Assembly: GCA_903859155.1 (NCBI GenBank)
Contig: CAIOLO010000076.1
Span: 1-61,815 of the forward strand
From: an uncultured beta proteobacterium
GTDB taxonomy: Bacteria > Pseudomonadota > Gammaproteobacteria > Burkholderiales > SG8-39
DNA: 61,815 nt
Reading direction: 5' to 3'
Of the stretch, positions 9,104 to 17,470 are shown in pieces. How positions within the stretch are numbered: the stretch's first letter is position 1; each line of letters begins with the position of its first letter. Made by a program: the position numbers and the translations under genes. The notes under the pieces were generated by a model, which ran no database searches, was not told the DNA's origin, and saw nothing but the letters and a program-made list of their open reading frames with translations.

Positions 9104-9367
9104 TTGGTTACCCGCAAGTTGAAAATCACCCAGACCATGAAGCGCGACCTGATAGCAGCCGTGCAGGCACGCATCGCGCTGGTTCGCGAACAGGAGGAAC
9201 TGACCCAGGTCCAGACCGCGGCCCTGCTCGGCATCACACAACCGCGCCTGAACGCACTGGTCAACGATCACGGCGAACTGTTCAGCCTGGAGGCGCTGAT
9301 TGAACTGGCCACCAAGCTCGAGCTCAATGTACGCCTGACCATCTCGCGACCGTATCGCGACGGCTAA
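9104..9367 (+). CDS. Small XRE-family DNA-binding protein
   Basis: A standalone helix-turn-helix protein of about 87 residues. The HTH spans roughly residues 30-55 (LTQVQTAALLGITQPRLNALVND), and the tail (FSLEALIELATKLELNVRLTI) matches HigA/NadS-like XRE regulators, often antitoxins or autoregulators. I chose TTG 9104 because GGAGA sits 8 bp upstream and a strong promoter precedes it; an ATG at 9138 is the fallback. No toxin-like partner lies next to it: lipA is upstream and an FKBP downstream. Target and role are unknown. Confidence 0.8.
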   Translation: MVTRKLKITQTMKRDLIAAVQARIALVREQEELTQVQTAALLGITQPRLNALVNDHGELFSLEALIELATKLELNVRLTISRPYRDG

Positions 9368-9454
9368 GGGCCACCCACTTTAATGGCGCCGCATCGCCCC
9401 TGCGAACCCGGGCGCGACCGGCTCACTGCAACGACCCCACCTGAAAGGACTCAT

Positions 9455-9811
9455 ATGCCTACCACTACACCAAGCGGCCTGATCATCGAGGATATCGTCG
9501 TCGGCAAAGGCACCACGGCCGCGGCCGGTCATGAAGTCACGGTTCATTACACCGGCTGGCTTTGGGAGAACGAGGCTGCCGGCGCAAAATTCGATTCAAG
9601 CAAGGATCGCAATGATCCTTTCGTGTTTTCACTGGGTCGCCGCAATGTCATCGCCGGCTGGGACGAAGGCGTGCAGGGCATGCAGGTGGGCGGGGTGCGC
9701 AAACTCACCATTCCGTCGGAGCTGGGCTATGGCGCGCGCGGCGCCGGCGGCGTGATCCCGCCCCATGCGACGCTGCTGTTCGAGGTTGAACTGCTCGGCG
9801 TAGTGAGCTAG
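9455..9811 (+). CDS. FKBP-type peptidyl-prolyl cis-trans isomerase
   Basis: Cytoplasmic single-domain FKBP of 118 residues; isomerises X-Pro bonds as a folding helper. The FKBP pattern is complete: VTVHYTGWL, GAKFDSSKDRNDPFVFSLG, VIAGWDEGVQGMQVGG, the Tyr-containing SELGYGARGAGGVIPPHATLLFEVELL. There is no signal peptide. The ATG at 9455 follows GAAAGGAC. It is convergent with the thioredoxin-like gene downstream. Confidence 0.94.
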   Translation: MPTTTPSGLIIEDIVVGKGTTAAAGHEVTVHYTGWLWENEAAGAKFDSSKDRNDPFVFSLGRRNVIAGWDEGVQGMQVGGVRKLTIPSELGYGARGAGGVIPPHATLLFEVELLGVVS

Positions 9812-9882
9812 AAGAGATCGCCGTCGCATAAATCTCGCGCCGGCTGTTGCAAGCAGCGCGGCGAGCTTTTGGCCGCGCGGTA

Positions 9883-10395
9883 CTACTCCGGCTCTTTCAG
9901 CTTCTCTTCCAGCAGCGAGTGCAGCGGGCCGAACTGGATTTCCCCGTCGATCCGCCTCACGATGTTGCCGCGCCGGTCAATGATGAAACTGGTCGGCACG
10001 AACTGCAATCCGCCGAACTGCTTTTCGATCTCGCCTTTGAGGTCGAGAGATATCGTCAATGGCAGCGCCAGTTTTTCGCTGAATTCGACCACGCGATTGG
10101 GAGGATCGTAGCTCATGGCAACCGCCACCACTTCGAAACCCTGTGCGCCAAAGCGTTTCCAGGTCTGCGCAATTCCCGGCAGCTCGCGCACACAGGGCTC
10201 GCAGGTGGTCGCCCAGAAATTCACCAGCACCACCTTGCCGCGCAGGCTGGCGAGGTCAAACGCCTCCCCCTTCAAAGTGCGGAATTCGACAGCCGGCGCC
10301 GCTCGCGGAGCCAAGGTGGCCTGCGTCACAAAGACTAGAATGACCGCGATGGCGATCGCCGCAAGCCAGAGGGATTTTTTAGGAGAAATTTTCAT
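9883..10395 (-). CDS. TlpA/ResA-like membrane-anchored thioredoxin-fold protein
   Basis: A 170-residue periplasmic thiol-disulfide protein: N-terminal membrane anchor (about residues 8-30), then a redoxin domain with C65-E-P-C68 in FWATTCEPC and the cis-proline region FVPTSFIID. Such proteins reduce apocytochromes or other envelope disulfides. Its ATG (10395-10393) shares two bases with the ATG of the divergent DUF4197 gene, so at most a few bases of its leader are non-coding; its ribosome binding site and promoter must lie inside the DUF4197 coding sequence. No strong Shine-Dalgarno is visible before it, so a downstream start within the hydrophobic segment cannot be excluded. Confidence 0.85.
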   Translation of the reverse strand: MKISPKKSLWLAAIAIAVILVFVTQATLAPRAAPAVEFRTLKGEAFDLASLRGKVVLVNFWATTCEPCVRELPGIAQTWKRFGAQGFEVVAVAMSYDPPNRVVEFSEKLALPLTISLDLKGEIEKQFGGLQFVPTSFIIDRRGNIVRRIDGEIQFGPLHSLLEEKLKEPE

Positions 10396-11086
10396 GAGAA
10401 CCGCGATTTTCCGCTGTCTGACCCTGCTTGTCATGATCTGCTCTGTGCCGGCGCATGCCTTGTCGATTGCCGATCTCAGCAACAAGGATGCCGTCGACGG
10501 CCTGAAAGCCGCCCTGGACAAAGGCACCCAGATCGCGGTGCAGCGCCTGGGCGCCGAGAACGGTTTTTTCGGCAACGACAAATTGAAAATTCCCCTGCCC
10601 GAATCATTGAAACGGGTGGAGAGCGCCTTGCGCCTTGCCGGCATGGGAAGGCAGGCCGATGAGCTGGTCCTGCGCATGAACCGCGCCGCCGAAGCCGCGG
10701 TGCCCGAGGCCAAGGCGCTGTTCGTCAACGCCGTCAAGCAGATGAGCGTCCAGGACGCCAAGGGCATCCTCTCCGGCGGCAGCGACGCCGCGACGCAATA
10801 TTTCAAACACACCACTTCCGGACCGTTGGAGCAGCGATTTCTCCCCATCGTGAAGAAGTCGATGGAGAAAGTGAAACTTGCCGAGATCTACGACCAGTAC
10901 GCCGGCAAAGCCGCGCAACTGGGCCTCATCAGGAAGGAAGACGTCAAGCTGGGGAACTACATCACCCGCAAAGGGCTCGAAGGCCTGTTCACCGTGGTCG
11001 CAGAGGAAGAGGCGAAGATCCGCGCCAACCCGGTGCAGGAGACCTCCAAGATCATTCAGAAAGTGTTTGGGGCGATCAAGTTTTAG
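10394..11086 (+). CDS. DUF4197 family periplasmic protein
   Basis: A 230-residue exported protein with a signal peptide cut near AHA-LS (about residue 22), followed by an alpha-helical DUF4197 domain (DAVDGLKAALDKGTQIAV near the N-terminus, YFKHTTSGPLEQRFLPIV in the middle, KGLEGLFTVVAEEEAKIR near the end). Function is unknown in the family. The ATG at 10394 is preceded by AGGAGA at 10381-10386, bases that also encode the first residues of the divergent thioredoxin-like protein. Confidence 0.85.
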   Translation: MRTAIFRCLTLLVMICSVPAHALSIADLSNKDAVDGLKAALDKGTQIAVQRLGAENGFFGNDKLKIPLPESLKRVESALRLAGMGRQADELVLRMNRAAEAAVPEAKALFVNAVKQMSVQDAKGILSGGSDAATQYFKHTTSGPLEQRFLPIVKKSMEKVKLAEIYDQYAGKAAQLGLIRKEDVKLGNYITRKGLEGLFTVVAEEEAKIRANPVQETSKIIQKVFGAIKF

Positions 11087-11305
11087 AGGATTGCTCTCGC
11101 GGAGATTGATTGTCGATAGTATTCCGAATACGGAATTAAAATGTCTTTTTTTTGTACGTTAATAGTTAATTGTCGATATTGAAAGTTTATAATTTATTCC
11201 AGTATCGTGGGGTAATAGAAACAGTGCAGGGCAAAGGGGAAAATGGAAACTAGGGACGCAATCCAGTGGGCTGGGCCTCACCTCGCAACCTGAAAGCGCT
11301 TAGAT
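11087..11305. other. AT-rich intergenic region with repeats and a possible promoter
   Basis: Base composition drops sharply compared with the flanks. It contains two copies of ATTGTCGATA exactly 60 bp apart (11109-11118 and 11169-11178), a hairpin ATTCCG-AATA-CGGAAT (11121-11136), and TATAAT at 11188-11193 that could drive the DUF1016 gene. The composition suggests this island was acquired. Confidence 0.5.
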
Positions 11306-12499
11306 ATGGCAATCAGGAAAAAAGCGTCAACATTGCCTGTGCGGGCGGCGGTTCCGACTCGTCGCTCGCGCGGACGCATCCGCCCTGAGGGTGCTGCCTT
11401 TCCGGTGCCGCTAGCGTTGAATGAAATGCCCGCCGATTACTTGTCGGTGCTTGTCCGGCTGAAACAGCGCATTGCCGCTGCGCAGAGCCGCGCGGCGCTG
11501 GCGGTGAGCCGTGAGCTCATCGCTCTGTATTGGCACGTGGGCGCCACGATTGCGCGGCGGCAGACGACCGCGGGTTGGGGAAATGCCATCGTCGAGCGCC
11601 TCGCGCATGACTTGCGCCGCGCATTCCCTGACCTTGAGGGGTTTTCACCGCGCAATATCTGGCGCATGCGCGCGTTTTTCCTCGCGTGGTCCGCGCCACC
11701 GTCAAAACTGCCACAAGCTGTGGCAGAAACTCGCGGGCGACAGGCTGCGAAGAAACTGCCACAAGCCGTGTCAGAAATCCCGTGGGGGCACAATATTGTT
11801 CTCCTTGAGAAACTAGAGCGCGCTGAAGACCGCCTCTGGTACGCAGAGCAGACTCGCGCGCAAGGCTGGAGCCGCTCCGTGCTGCAGGCCCAAATCGCGA
11901 AGAAAGCGCACCGGCGCCAGGGGAAGGCGGTTACAAACTTTGGCCGCGCCCTCCCGCCATCGCAGTCCGAGTTGGCCCGCCAGGCGCTGAAAGACCCCTA
12001 CACCTTCGACTTCCTGACCATCGGCCGCGAGGCGCACGAGCGCGTGACCGAGCGCGACCTGCTCGCCCATGTGCGGGAGTTTCTGCTTGAGCTGGGCGCG
12101 GGCTTCGCATTCATCGGCAATCAGGTGAAGCTCATTGTCGGCGAAACCGAATCCTTCATTGACCTGCTCTTTTACCATGTGCGCCTGCGCTGCTATGTCG
12201 TGGTGGAACTGAAGGCGACCGCGTTCAAACCAGAGCACGTCGGCAAAATAAACTTCTACCTCTCGGCCGTGGACGACCTGCTTAAGCACGAGGACGATCA
12301 GCCGAGCATTGGTCTTTTGCTCTGCCGTTCGCGCAACCGAGTGCAGGTCGAGTACGCACTGCGCGATATTCGCAAGCCCATTGGCGTTGCCCAGTGGGAA
12401 ACCCAAATCGTCGAATCGCTCCCGGACGGGCTCAAAGGCAGCCTGCCGACTGTCGAGGAGATCGAGGCGGAGCTTGGCCGCGAGGAGCACGAGCGATGA
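11306..12499 (+). CDS. DUF1016 / PDDEXK-type nuclease family protein (YhcG-like)
   Basis: A 397-residue two-part protein: DUF1016 N-terminal helical domain (about residues 35-200, including ALYWHVGATIARRQ and AVSEIPWGHNIVLLEKL) and a C-terminal nuclease-like fold (SFIDLLFYHVRLRCYVVVELKA, where D and E-x-K are the predicted metal-binding residues). Members occur in mobile and defence-related regions; their substrate is not established. A 48-bp near-duplication inserts an extra KLPQAVAE-containing 16-residue segment before the conserved KLPQAVSEIPWGHN. The ATG at 11306 lacks a strong ribosome binding site. It lies in an acquired-looking island and overlaps an IS21 istB remnant by 4 bp. Confidence 0.85.
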   Translation: MAIRKKASTLPVRAAVPTRRSRGRIRPEGAAFPVPLALNEMPADYLSVLVRLKQRIAAAQSRAALAVSRELIALYWHVGATIARRQTTAGWGNAIVERLAHDLRRAFPDLEGFSPRNIWRMRAFFLAWSAPPSKLPQAVAETRGRQAAKKLPQAVSEIPWGHNIVLLEKLERAEDRLWYAEQTRAQGWSRSVLQAQIAKKAHRRQGKAVTNFGRALPPSQSELARQALKDPYTFDFLTIGREAHERVTERDLLAHVREFLLELGAGFAFIGNQVKLIVGETESFIDLLFYHVRLRCYVVVELKATAFKPEHVGKINFYLSAVDDLLKHEDDQPSIGLLLCRSRNRVQVEYALRDIRKPIGVAQWETQIVESLPDGLKGSLPTVEEIEAELGREEHER

Positions 12500-12714
12500 A
12501 TGAGCTCATGACGAAAACACCGCCGGCATCCACCATCATCACCTCGAACCGGTCCCTGGAGGACTGGGCACGGCTGCTCGGGGACGTGGTGGTGGTCACC
12601 CCGCTGCTCGACCGCCTGATGCATCACGGCCATCTGCTGAAGTTCGAGGGCAAGAGCTGGCGGCTCAAGGAGGCAGCCGCACGACAGGCCGCAAAGGCGA
12701 CCTCACAGAAATGA
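12496..12714 (+). pseudogene. 3' remnant of an IS21-family istB (transposition ATPase helper)
   Basis: The 72-codon frame matches only the end of IstB: a TSNRSLEDWARLLGD segment, TPLLDRLMHHGHLLKFEGKSWRLKEAA. Intact IstB is about 240-260 residues with Walker A and B motifs, all absent here. The frame joins the DUF1016 3' end by an ATGA overlap, so the junction probably marks where IS21-type DNA was truncated or inserted. The first codons (about 12496-12515) may be fusion sequence rather than istB. Confidence 0.75.
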
Positions 12715-13017
12715 GCACCGAGTTGCCCACCGCCGCCCGGTCCCGGTCAGTCGCAAGCGACCGGACCGCCCGCCCGTGGACAACTCTCGCACCGATTTAC
12801 TCGCGAGTACTACACCAATACCGATTCAGATTGCCAAGCGCGATTCGACCGAATAAAGTCCCCCCGTCCCGCTGCCAGGGGTGGAGGAGTTTGACCCGGC
12901 CACGGGTGGAGAAATTTGAGGTGGCCACCGGGGATCTGACTACTCTATTGCCGCAGAATGCCCGCCACTCGGTCATTCTGGTCAATAAATGTTGAGGAAT
13001 TACGCTGAGGGTGTCGC
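12715..13017. repeat. IS21-like terminal region with two internal repeats; no gene
   Basis: No credible gene. Two direct repeats of 25 bp start at 12878 (GGGTGGAGGAGTTTGACCCG...) and 12904 (GGGTGGAGAAATTTGAGGTG...), 26 bp apart and about 19/25 identical. Multiple short repeats at each end are a feature of IS21-family elements, and their position just after the istB tail fits the right end of a decayed copy. The other end and istA are not in the window. Confidence 0.5.
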
Positions 13018-13989
13018 TCAATCAAGCGTCATCCCCGTATCGCGTATCACCTTGATCCAGCGCGCGCTGTCGCGCTTCAAGTAAGCGGAAAAATCCTCGG
13101 GGCTGTCCGCCGCCACGTAGCCGCCCATGTCGGTGACGCGCTTGCTCATCTCGGCTGTCTGCATGAAATTGCGGATCTCCGCGTTCAGCGCCCGCAGCAC
13201 CGGAACCGGAGTAGCGCCGGGGGCGAACAGGCCCAGCCAGTAGGTGGCCTCGAATCCGGGCAAACCGGATTCGGCGATGGTCGGCACATCGGGCGCACCA
13301 GCGGCGCGCTTCGCGCTGGCGATGGCAATGGCCTTGAGCCTGCCGCCTTTCACATGCGGGCCCGAGGTCGCCACGCTGTCGAAAATAAGGTCGATGCGCC
13401 CGGCAATGACGTCGGCGACCGCGGGAGCGGCACCCTTGTAGGGCACGTGCAGCATCTTGATGCCGGCGATGGAGCTGAACATCTCCGTCCCCAGGTGTGC
13501 AAGCCCGCCGCTGCCCGGGGAGCTGTAGCTGATCTTGCCCGGGTTCTTCTTCGCCAGCGCAATCAGCTCCTGCACGTTGTTGGCCGCGAGGTTCGGGTTG
13601 GCGACAACAAACAGCGGCACGACACCGAGGTTGATCACCGGCGCAAGGTCGCGCTCCAGGTTGTAGGGAACGCTCTTGTACAAATAGGCGCTGTAGTGGC
13701 TGCTCGATGTCGCCATCAACAAGGTGTAACCATCCGGCGGAGAGCCGGCCACCGCCGCGGTGGCGATGGTGCCGGTTGCGCCGGCGCGGTTGTCCACCAC
13801 GACCGGGACTTTCATCGCCTGGCTGACATGCTGTGCGACCAGGCGGCCAAACAGGTCGCCCGAGCCGCCGGGCGCGAAGGCCACGATCATGCGTATGGGC
13901 TTGGAGGGAAACACTTCCTGCGCGGATGCGGCTGCGGCCGCGCCCAGAAGTAGGCAGGCCATCGCCAGGGACAGGCATTTTTTCTTCAT
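13018..13989 (-). CDS. Bug/TctC-family periplasmic substrate-binding protein
   Basis: Extracytoplasmic solute receptor of the Bug family, expanded in Burkholderiales; members bind carboxylates or similar small molecules. The 323-residue product has a signal peptide (cleavage near ASA-QE) and the family pattern: FPSKPIRMIVAFAPGGSGD, VVVDNRAGATGTIA, a YSSPGSGGLAHLG segment and APDVPTIAESGLPGFEA. ATG 13989 is preferred over GTG 14001. No tctA/tctB membrane genes are adjacent, which is usual for orphan Bug proteins. The ligand cannot be read from sequence. Confidence 0.9.
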   Translation of the reverse strand: MKKKCLSLAMACLLLGAAAAASAQEVFPSKPIRMIVAFAPGGSGDLFGRLVAQHVSQAMKVPVVVDNRAGATGTIATAAVAGSPPDGYTLLMATSSSHYSAYLYKSVPYNLERDLAPVINLGVVPLFVVANPNLAANNVQELIALAKKNPGKISYSSPGSGGLAHLGTEMFSSIAGIKMLHVPYKGAAPAVADVIAGRIDLIFDSVATSGPHVKGGRLKAIAIASAKRAAGAPDVPTIAESGLPGFEATYWLGLFAPGATPVPVLRALNAEIRNFMQTAEMSKRVTDMGGYVAADSPEDFSAYLKRDSARWIKVIRDTGMTLD

Positions 13990-14038
13990 CGTGACTCTCA
14001 CTTTCTTTCCGGTTTTAACGCAAGGTCATCTTCCGTAC

Positions 14039-16771
14039 TCAATGCGCCGTCTCCCAGTTCGGCCCCGAACCCACGTCGGCCACCAGGGCCACCTTGAGGC
14101 TCGCCACCCGCGTCATGTGTTCAGGCAGTTCCTTCTTCACGCGCTCGAGTTCATTCTCCGGCACTTCGAGAACCAGTTCGTCATGCACCTGCATCACCAG
14201 CTTTGACTTGAGCCTATCGGTGGCGAGCCATCCGGCCACCGCAATCATCGCCAGTTTGATGAGATCGGCCGCGGTGCCCTGCATCGGCGCGTTGATGGCG
14301 GCGCGCTCGGCACCGGTGCGGCGCGCCTGGTTGCTGCTTTTGATTTCGGGCAGCCAGAGGCGTCGTCCGAAAACGGTTTCGACATAACCGGCTTCGCGCG
14401 CCAATTCCCTCACCTCCTGCATGAACTTGGCCACGCCGGGATAACGCGCGAAGTAGCTGCCGATATAGGCCTGGGCGGTGGCGCGCTCGATGCCCAGTTG
14501 CTGCGCCAGGCCGAATGCGGACATGCCGTAGATAAGGCCGAAATTAATCGCCTTGGCGTAGCGGCGCTCCTCGCTGGTGACCTCGTGCAGGCCGCGGTTG
14601 AATACTTCGGCGGCGGTGGCGCGGTGAATGTCCTCGCCGCGCTCGAAGGCGGCGATCAGATTGGCGTCCTCCGACAGGTGCGCCATGATGCGAAGTTCAA
14701 TTTGCGAATAATCGGCCGACACGATGACCGAGCCGGGCGGGGCAACGAAAGCCTCGCGGATGCGCCGGCCTTCGGCGGTGCGCACCGGAATGTTCTGCAG
14801 ATTGGGATCGTTCGAGGCGAGGCGTCCGGTCACGGCCGTGGTCTGCCCATAGGTGGTGTGCACGCGGCCGGTGCGCGCGTTGATCATTTTCGGCAGCTTG
14901 TCGGTGTAGGTTGACTTCAGCTTGGCGATACCGCGGTACTCGAGCAGCGTCTTGGGCAGCGGGTAGTCCAGCGCCAGTTTCTCCAGCACCTCTTCGTCGG
15001 TCGAGGGCGCGCCACTGGGAGTCTTCTTGACCACAGGCAGCTTCAATTGCTCGAAAAATATCTCGCCGATCTGTTTGGGCGAGTTGAGATTGAAGGGTTG
15101 GCCCGCTTCGCGGTGCGCGCGCGCCTCGAGCTCGAGCATGCGCGCGCCAAGCTCATGGCTTTGCGCATTGAGCAGGGCGGCGTCCACCAGAACGCCTTCC
15201 CGCTCCATTCTGAACAGCACCTCGCGCACCGGGATTTCAATCGCTTCATAGACGTGCTTGAGGCCCGCATCGGCTTCGATTCTCGGGTACAACGCCTGGT
15301 GCAGTTGCAGCGTGATATCGGCGTCTTCCGCGGCGTATTCCGTCGCGCGTGAGACCTCGACCTGCTCAAAGCCGATGCGCTGCGCTCCCTTGCCGGTGAC
15401 TTCGTCGTAGGTGATGGTCTTCGCGCCCAGGTGCCGCTCGGCCAGCGTGTCCATGTCATGGCGCAGGTGACTCTCGAGCACGTAGGACTGCAGCATGGTG
15501 TCATGCACGATGCCCGCAAGGTTCACCCCGTGGTTGGCGAGCACATGCTGGTCGTACTTGAGGTTCTGCCCCAATTTCCTTCTGCCGGAATCCTCCAGCC
15601 ACGGCCGCAGTAGCTCAAGGGCGCGCGTCACGCCAAGCTGATCGGGCGCGCCGGCATACTCATGGGCAAGCGGCAGATACGCGGCATGCCCGGCCTCGAC
15701 CGAAAACGACATGCCAACCAGTTGCGCGGTCATCGGATCAAGGCTGTTGGTCTCGGTGTCAAAGCTCGCCAGCGTCGCCTCCGCCAGCTTGCCGACCCAG
15801 CGAGCAAGCGCCGCTTCATCGAGAATACATTCGAAATTGCGGGTAAGCACGGCCTGCGCCTGCCGGGCGGGCTGCTCGGCCGGGTCTGGCGCCCGAGCAT
15901 CATCGCCGGCGGGCCTCGCGCCATTGCCACCGGAGACATCCTTCAGCCAGCTTTTGAAGCCGCAGCGCTCGAACAACTCGGCAAGCTTGTCATTGTCGCG
16001 CGGCTTGGGATCCAGCTCATCGAGCGTAAACGGCAGCGCCACGTCGTATTTCACCGTCAGCAGCCACTTCCCCTTGGGCAGCCAGTCGAGCGCGCGGCGC
16101 AGATTCTCACCGACCACGCCGCCGATCTCGCCCGAGTGCGCCATCACCGCGTCCAGCGACCCGTACTGCGCGATCCATTTCACCGCAGTCTTGGGCCCGA
16201 CTTTTTCGACGCCGGGCACATTATCGACCGCGTCGCCGGTCAATGACAGGTAGTCCACGATCTGATCGGGGCGCACGCCGAACTTGGCCAGCACGCCGGC
16301 CTCGTCGAGCTTCTCATTGGACATGGTATTGACCAGCGTGATCGCAGGCGTCACCAGTTGCGCCAGGTCCTTGTCGCCGGTCGAGATCACGCAGCGCACG
16401 CCCTGACGTTCGGCCTCGCGGGCGAGCGTTCCGATCACATCGTCGGCTTCAACACCGTCGATGGCAACCAGCGGCCAGCCCATGGCGCGTATGGCCTCAT
16501 GCAAGGGCTCGATCTGGCGCACCAGCTCATCGGGCATGGGCGGGCGATTTGCCTTGTACTGCGCATACTCTTCCTCGCGAAAAGTCTTTCCCTTGGTATC
16601 GAACACGCAGGCCAGGTGCTCGGCCGGATAATCGGCGAGCAGCCGGCGCAGCATGTTGAGTACCCCGTATATGGCGCCGGTGGGCTCCCCCGCCGGGCTG
16701 CGCAGGTCGGGCATGGCGTGAAAGGCGCGGTATAGATACGACGAGCCGTCGACCAGAAGCAGGGTTTTCAA
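14039..16771 (-). CDS. polA: DNA polymerase I
   Basis: Replication and repair polymerase of 910 residues with all three domains: 5'-3' exonuclease (LLLVDGSSYLYRAFHAMP at the start, VEADDVIGTLA), 3'-5' proofreading exonuclease with its acidic residues present (FDTETNSLD, QNLKYD, YAAEDADIT) and the polymerase (motif A SADYSQIELRIMAHLS, motif B region RRYAKAINFGLIYGMS, motif C QVHDELVLE). The start is TTG 16771, with GAGGAA just upstream; the open frame continues to 17236 without homology. It is divergent from the DUF2782 gene, a neighbour commonly seen in betaproteobacteria. Confidence 0.96.
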   Translation of the reverse strand: MKTLLLVDGSSYLYRAFHAMPDLRSPAGEPTGAIYGVLNMLRRLLADYPAEHLACVFDTKGKTFREEEYAQYKANRPPMPDELVRQIEPLHEAIRAMGWPLVAIDGVEADDVIGTLAREAERQGVRCVISTGDKDLAQLVTPAITLVNTMSNEKLDEAGVLAKFGVRPDQIVDYLSLTGDAVDNVPGVEKVGPKTAVKWIAQYGSLDAVMAHSGEIGGVVGENLRRALDWLPKGKWLLTVKYDVALPFTLDELDPKPRDNDKLAELFERCGFKSWLKDVSGGNGARPAGDDARAPDPAEQPARQAQAVLTRNFECILDEAALARWVGKLAEATLASFDTETNSLDPMTAQLVGMSFSVEAGHAAYLPLAHEYAGAPDQLGVTRALELLRPWLEDSGRRKLGQNLKYDQHVLANHGVNLAGIVHDTMLQSYVLESHLRHDMDTLAERHLGAKTITYDEVTGKGAQRIGFEQVEVSRATEYAAEDADITLQLHQALYPRIEADAGLKHVYEAIEIPVREVLFRMEREGVLVDAALLNAQSHELGARMLELEARAHREAGQPFNLNSPKQIGEIFFEQLKLPVVKKTPSGAPSTDEEVLEKLALDYPLPKTLLEYRGIAKLKSTYTDKLPKMINARTGRVHTTYGQTTAVTGRLASNDPNLQNIPVRTAEGRRIREAFVAPPGSVIVSADYSQIELRIMAHLSEDANLIAAFERGEDIHRATAAEVFNRGLHEVTSEERRYAKAINFGLIYGMSAFGLAQQLGIERATAQAYIGSYFARYPGVAKFMQEVRELAREAGYVETVFGRRLWLPEIKSSNQARRTGAERAAINAPMQGTAADLIKLAMIAVAGWLATDRLKSKLVMQVHDELVLEVPENELERVKKELPEHMTRVASLKVALVADVGSGPNWETAH

Positions 16772-17009
16772 GGATTCCTCATCGTGTGAACGGTCCCGAA
16801 TCCGGGTCCGGCGAGAGCTGCGGCACAGCGCCACCGCGCGCAGGTGCGGCGAAACGTCGCCGCCCTGCATATTCGCGGTGACGGCACGGAGAATTATGTC
16901 AGAATTGGAACGCCACCGAAGCTTCCCCGCGGACTCCAGACGCGGCGCGGTGCTACCGTCGTTCCGGTACCTCGTTCTGGTAAACTGAAAGCAATAGTCG
17001 AGGACCTCC

Positions 17010-17333
17010 ATGCGCCGATTTATTCCGCTGATTTTCTTGATCGCCAGTTCCGCACTCTGGGCACAGCTGCCGCCCAAGCTTGAACCTTTGCCGGAACCGC
17101 CTCCTGCGCCACCCGGTGTTGCGGTGGAGGCGCCCGGCGACGCCCCGGTGAGGATCGGACCGGGCGAGAGCGACCAGATTGAAGAACTCGTGATCGAGGG
17201 CAAACGCGTGATCCGCGTGACCACCCGCAGCGGCATGGTCTATTACCTCAAGGACGATGCACCCATGACGTCCGGCGGAGGTGCGATTGACAAGCCCCTG
17301 CACGTGCCGCTCTGGGTCATCCACACCTTTTAG
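17010..17333 (+). CDS. DUF2782 small exported protein
   Basis: A 107-residue protein with a signal peptide (RRFIPLIFLIASSALWAQ), a Pro-rich spacer, and the DUF2782 domain (SDQIEELVIEGKRVIRVTT, YYLKDDAP, VPLWVIHTF at the C-terminus). Function unknown. It sits between divergent polA and thrB, which is the family's usual place. A run of AGGACC precedes the ATG. Confidence 0.88.
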   Translation: MRRFIPLIFLIASSALWAQLPPKLEPLPEPPPAPPGVAVEAPGDAPVRIGPGESDQIEELVIEGKRVIRVTTRSGMVYYLKDDAPMTSGGGAIDKPLHVPLWVIHTF

Positions 17334-17470
17334 ATGCCCTGCGGTGCGGCTGGCAGCCAGGTATCTGCGGCTGCAACCTGGCTGCGGTCCACGCCTTGCA
17401 GATTGCCGGGGGACTTGAGCCCACACAGGCCCTGATGCCGGATTTCGGCTAACAACAGCACGTCAATCCG

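Noticed and set aside
13022-13978. Long open frames on the minus and plus strands inside the Bug gene and similar long frames inside dsbD, livH, ilvD and polA
   Set aside because: They are out-of-frame shadows in GC-rich coding DNA: Arg/Ala/Gly/His-rich, no family signatures, no ribosome binding sites, and overlapped by recognised genes.
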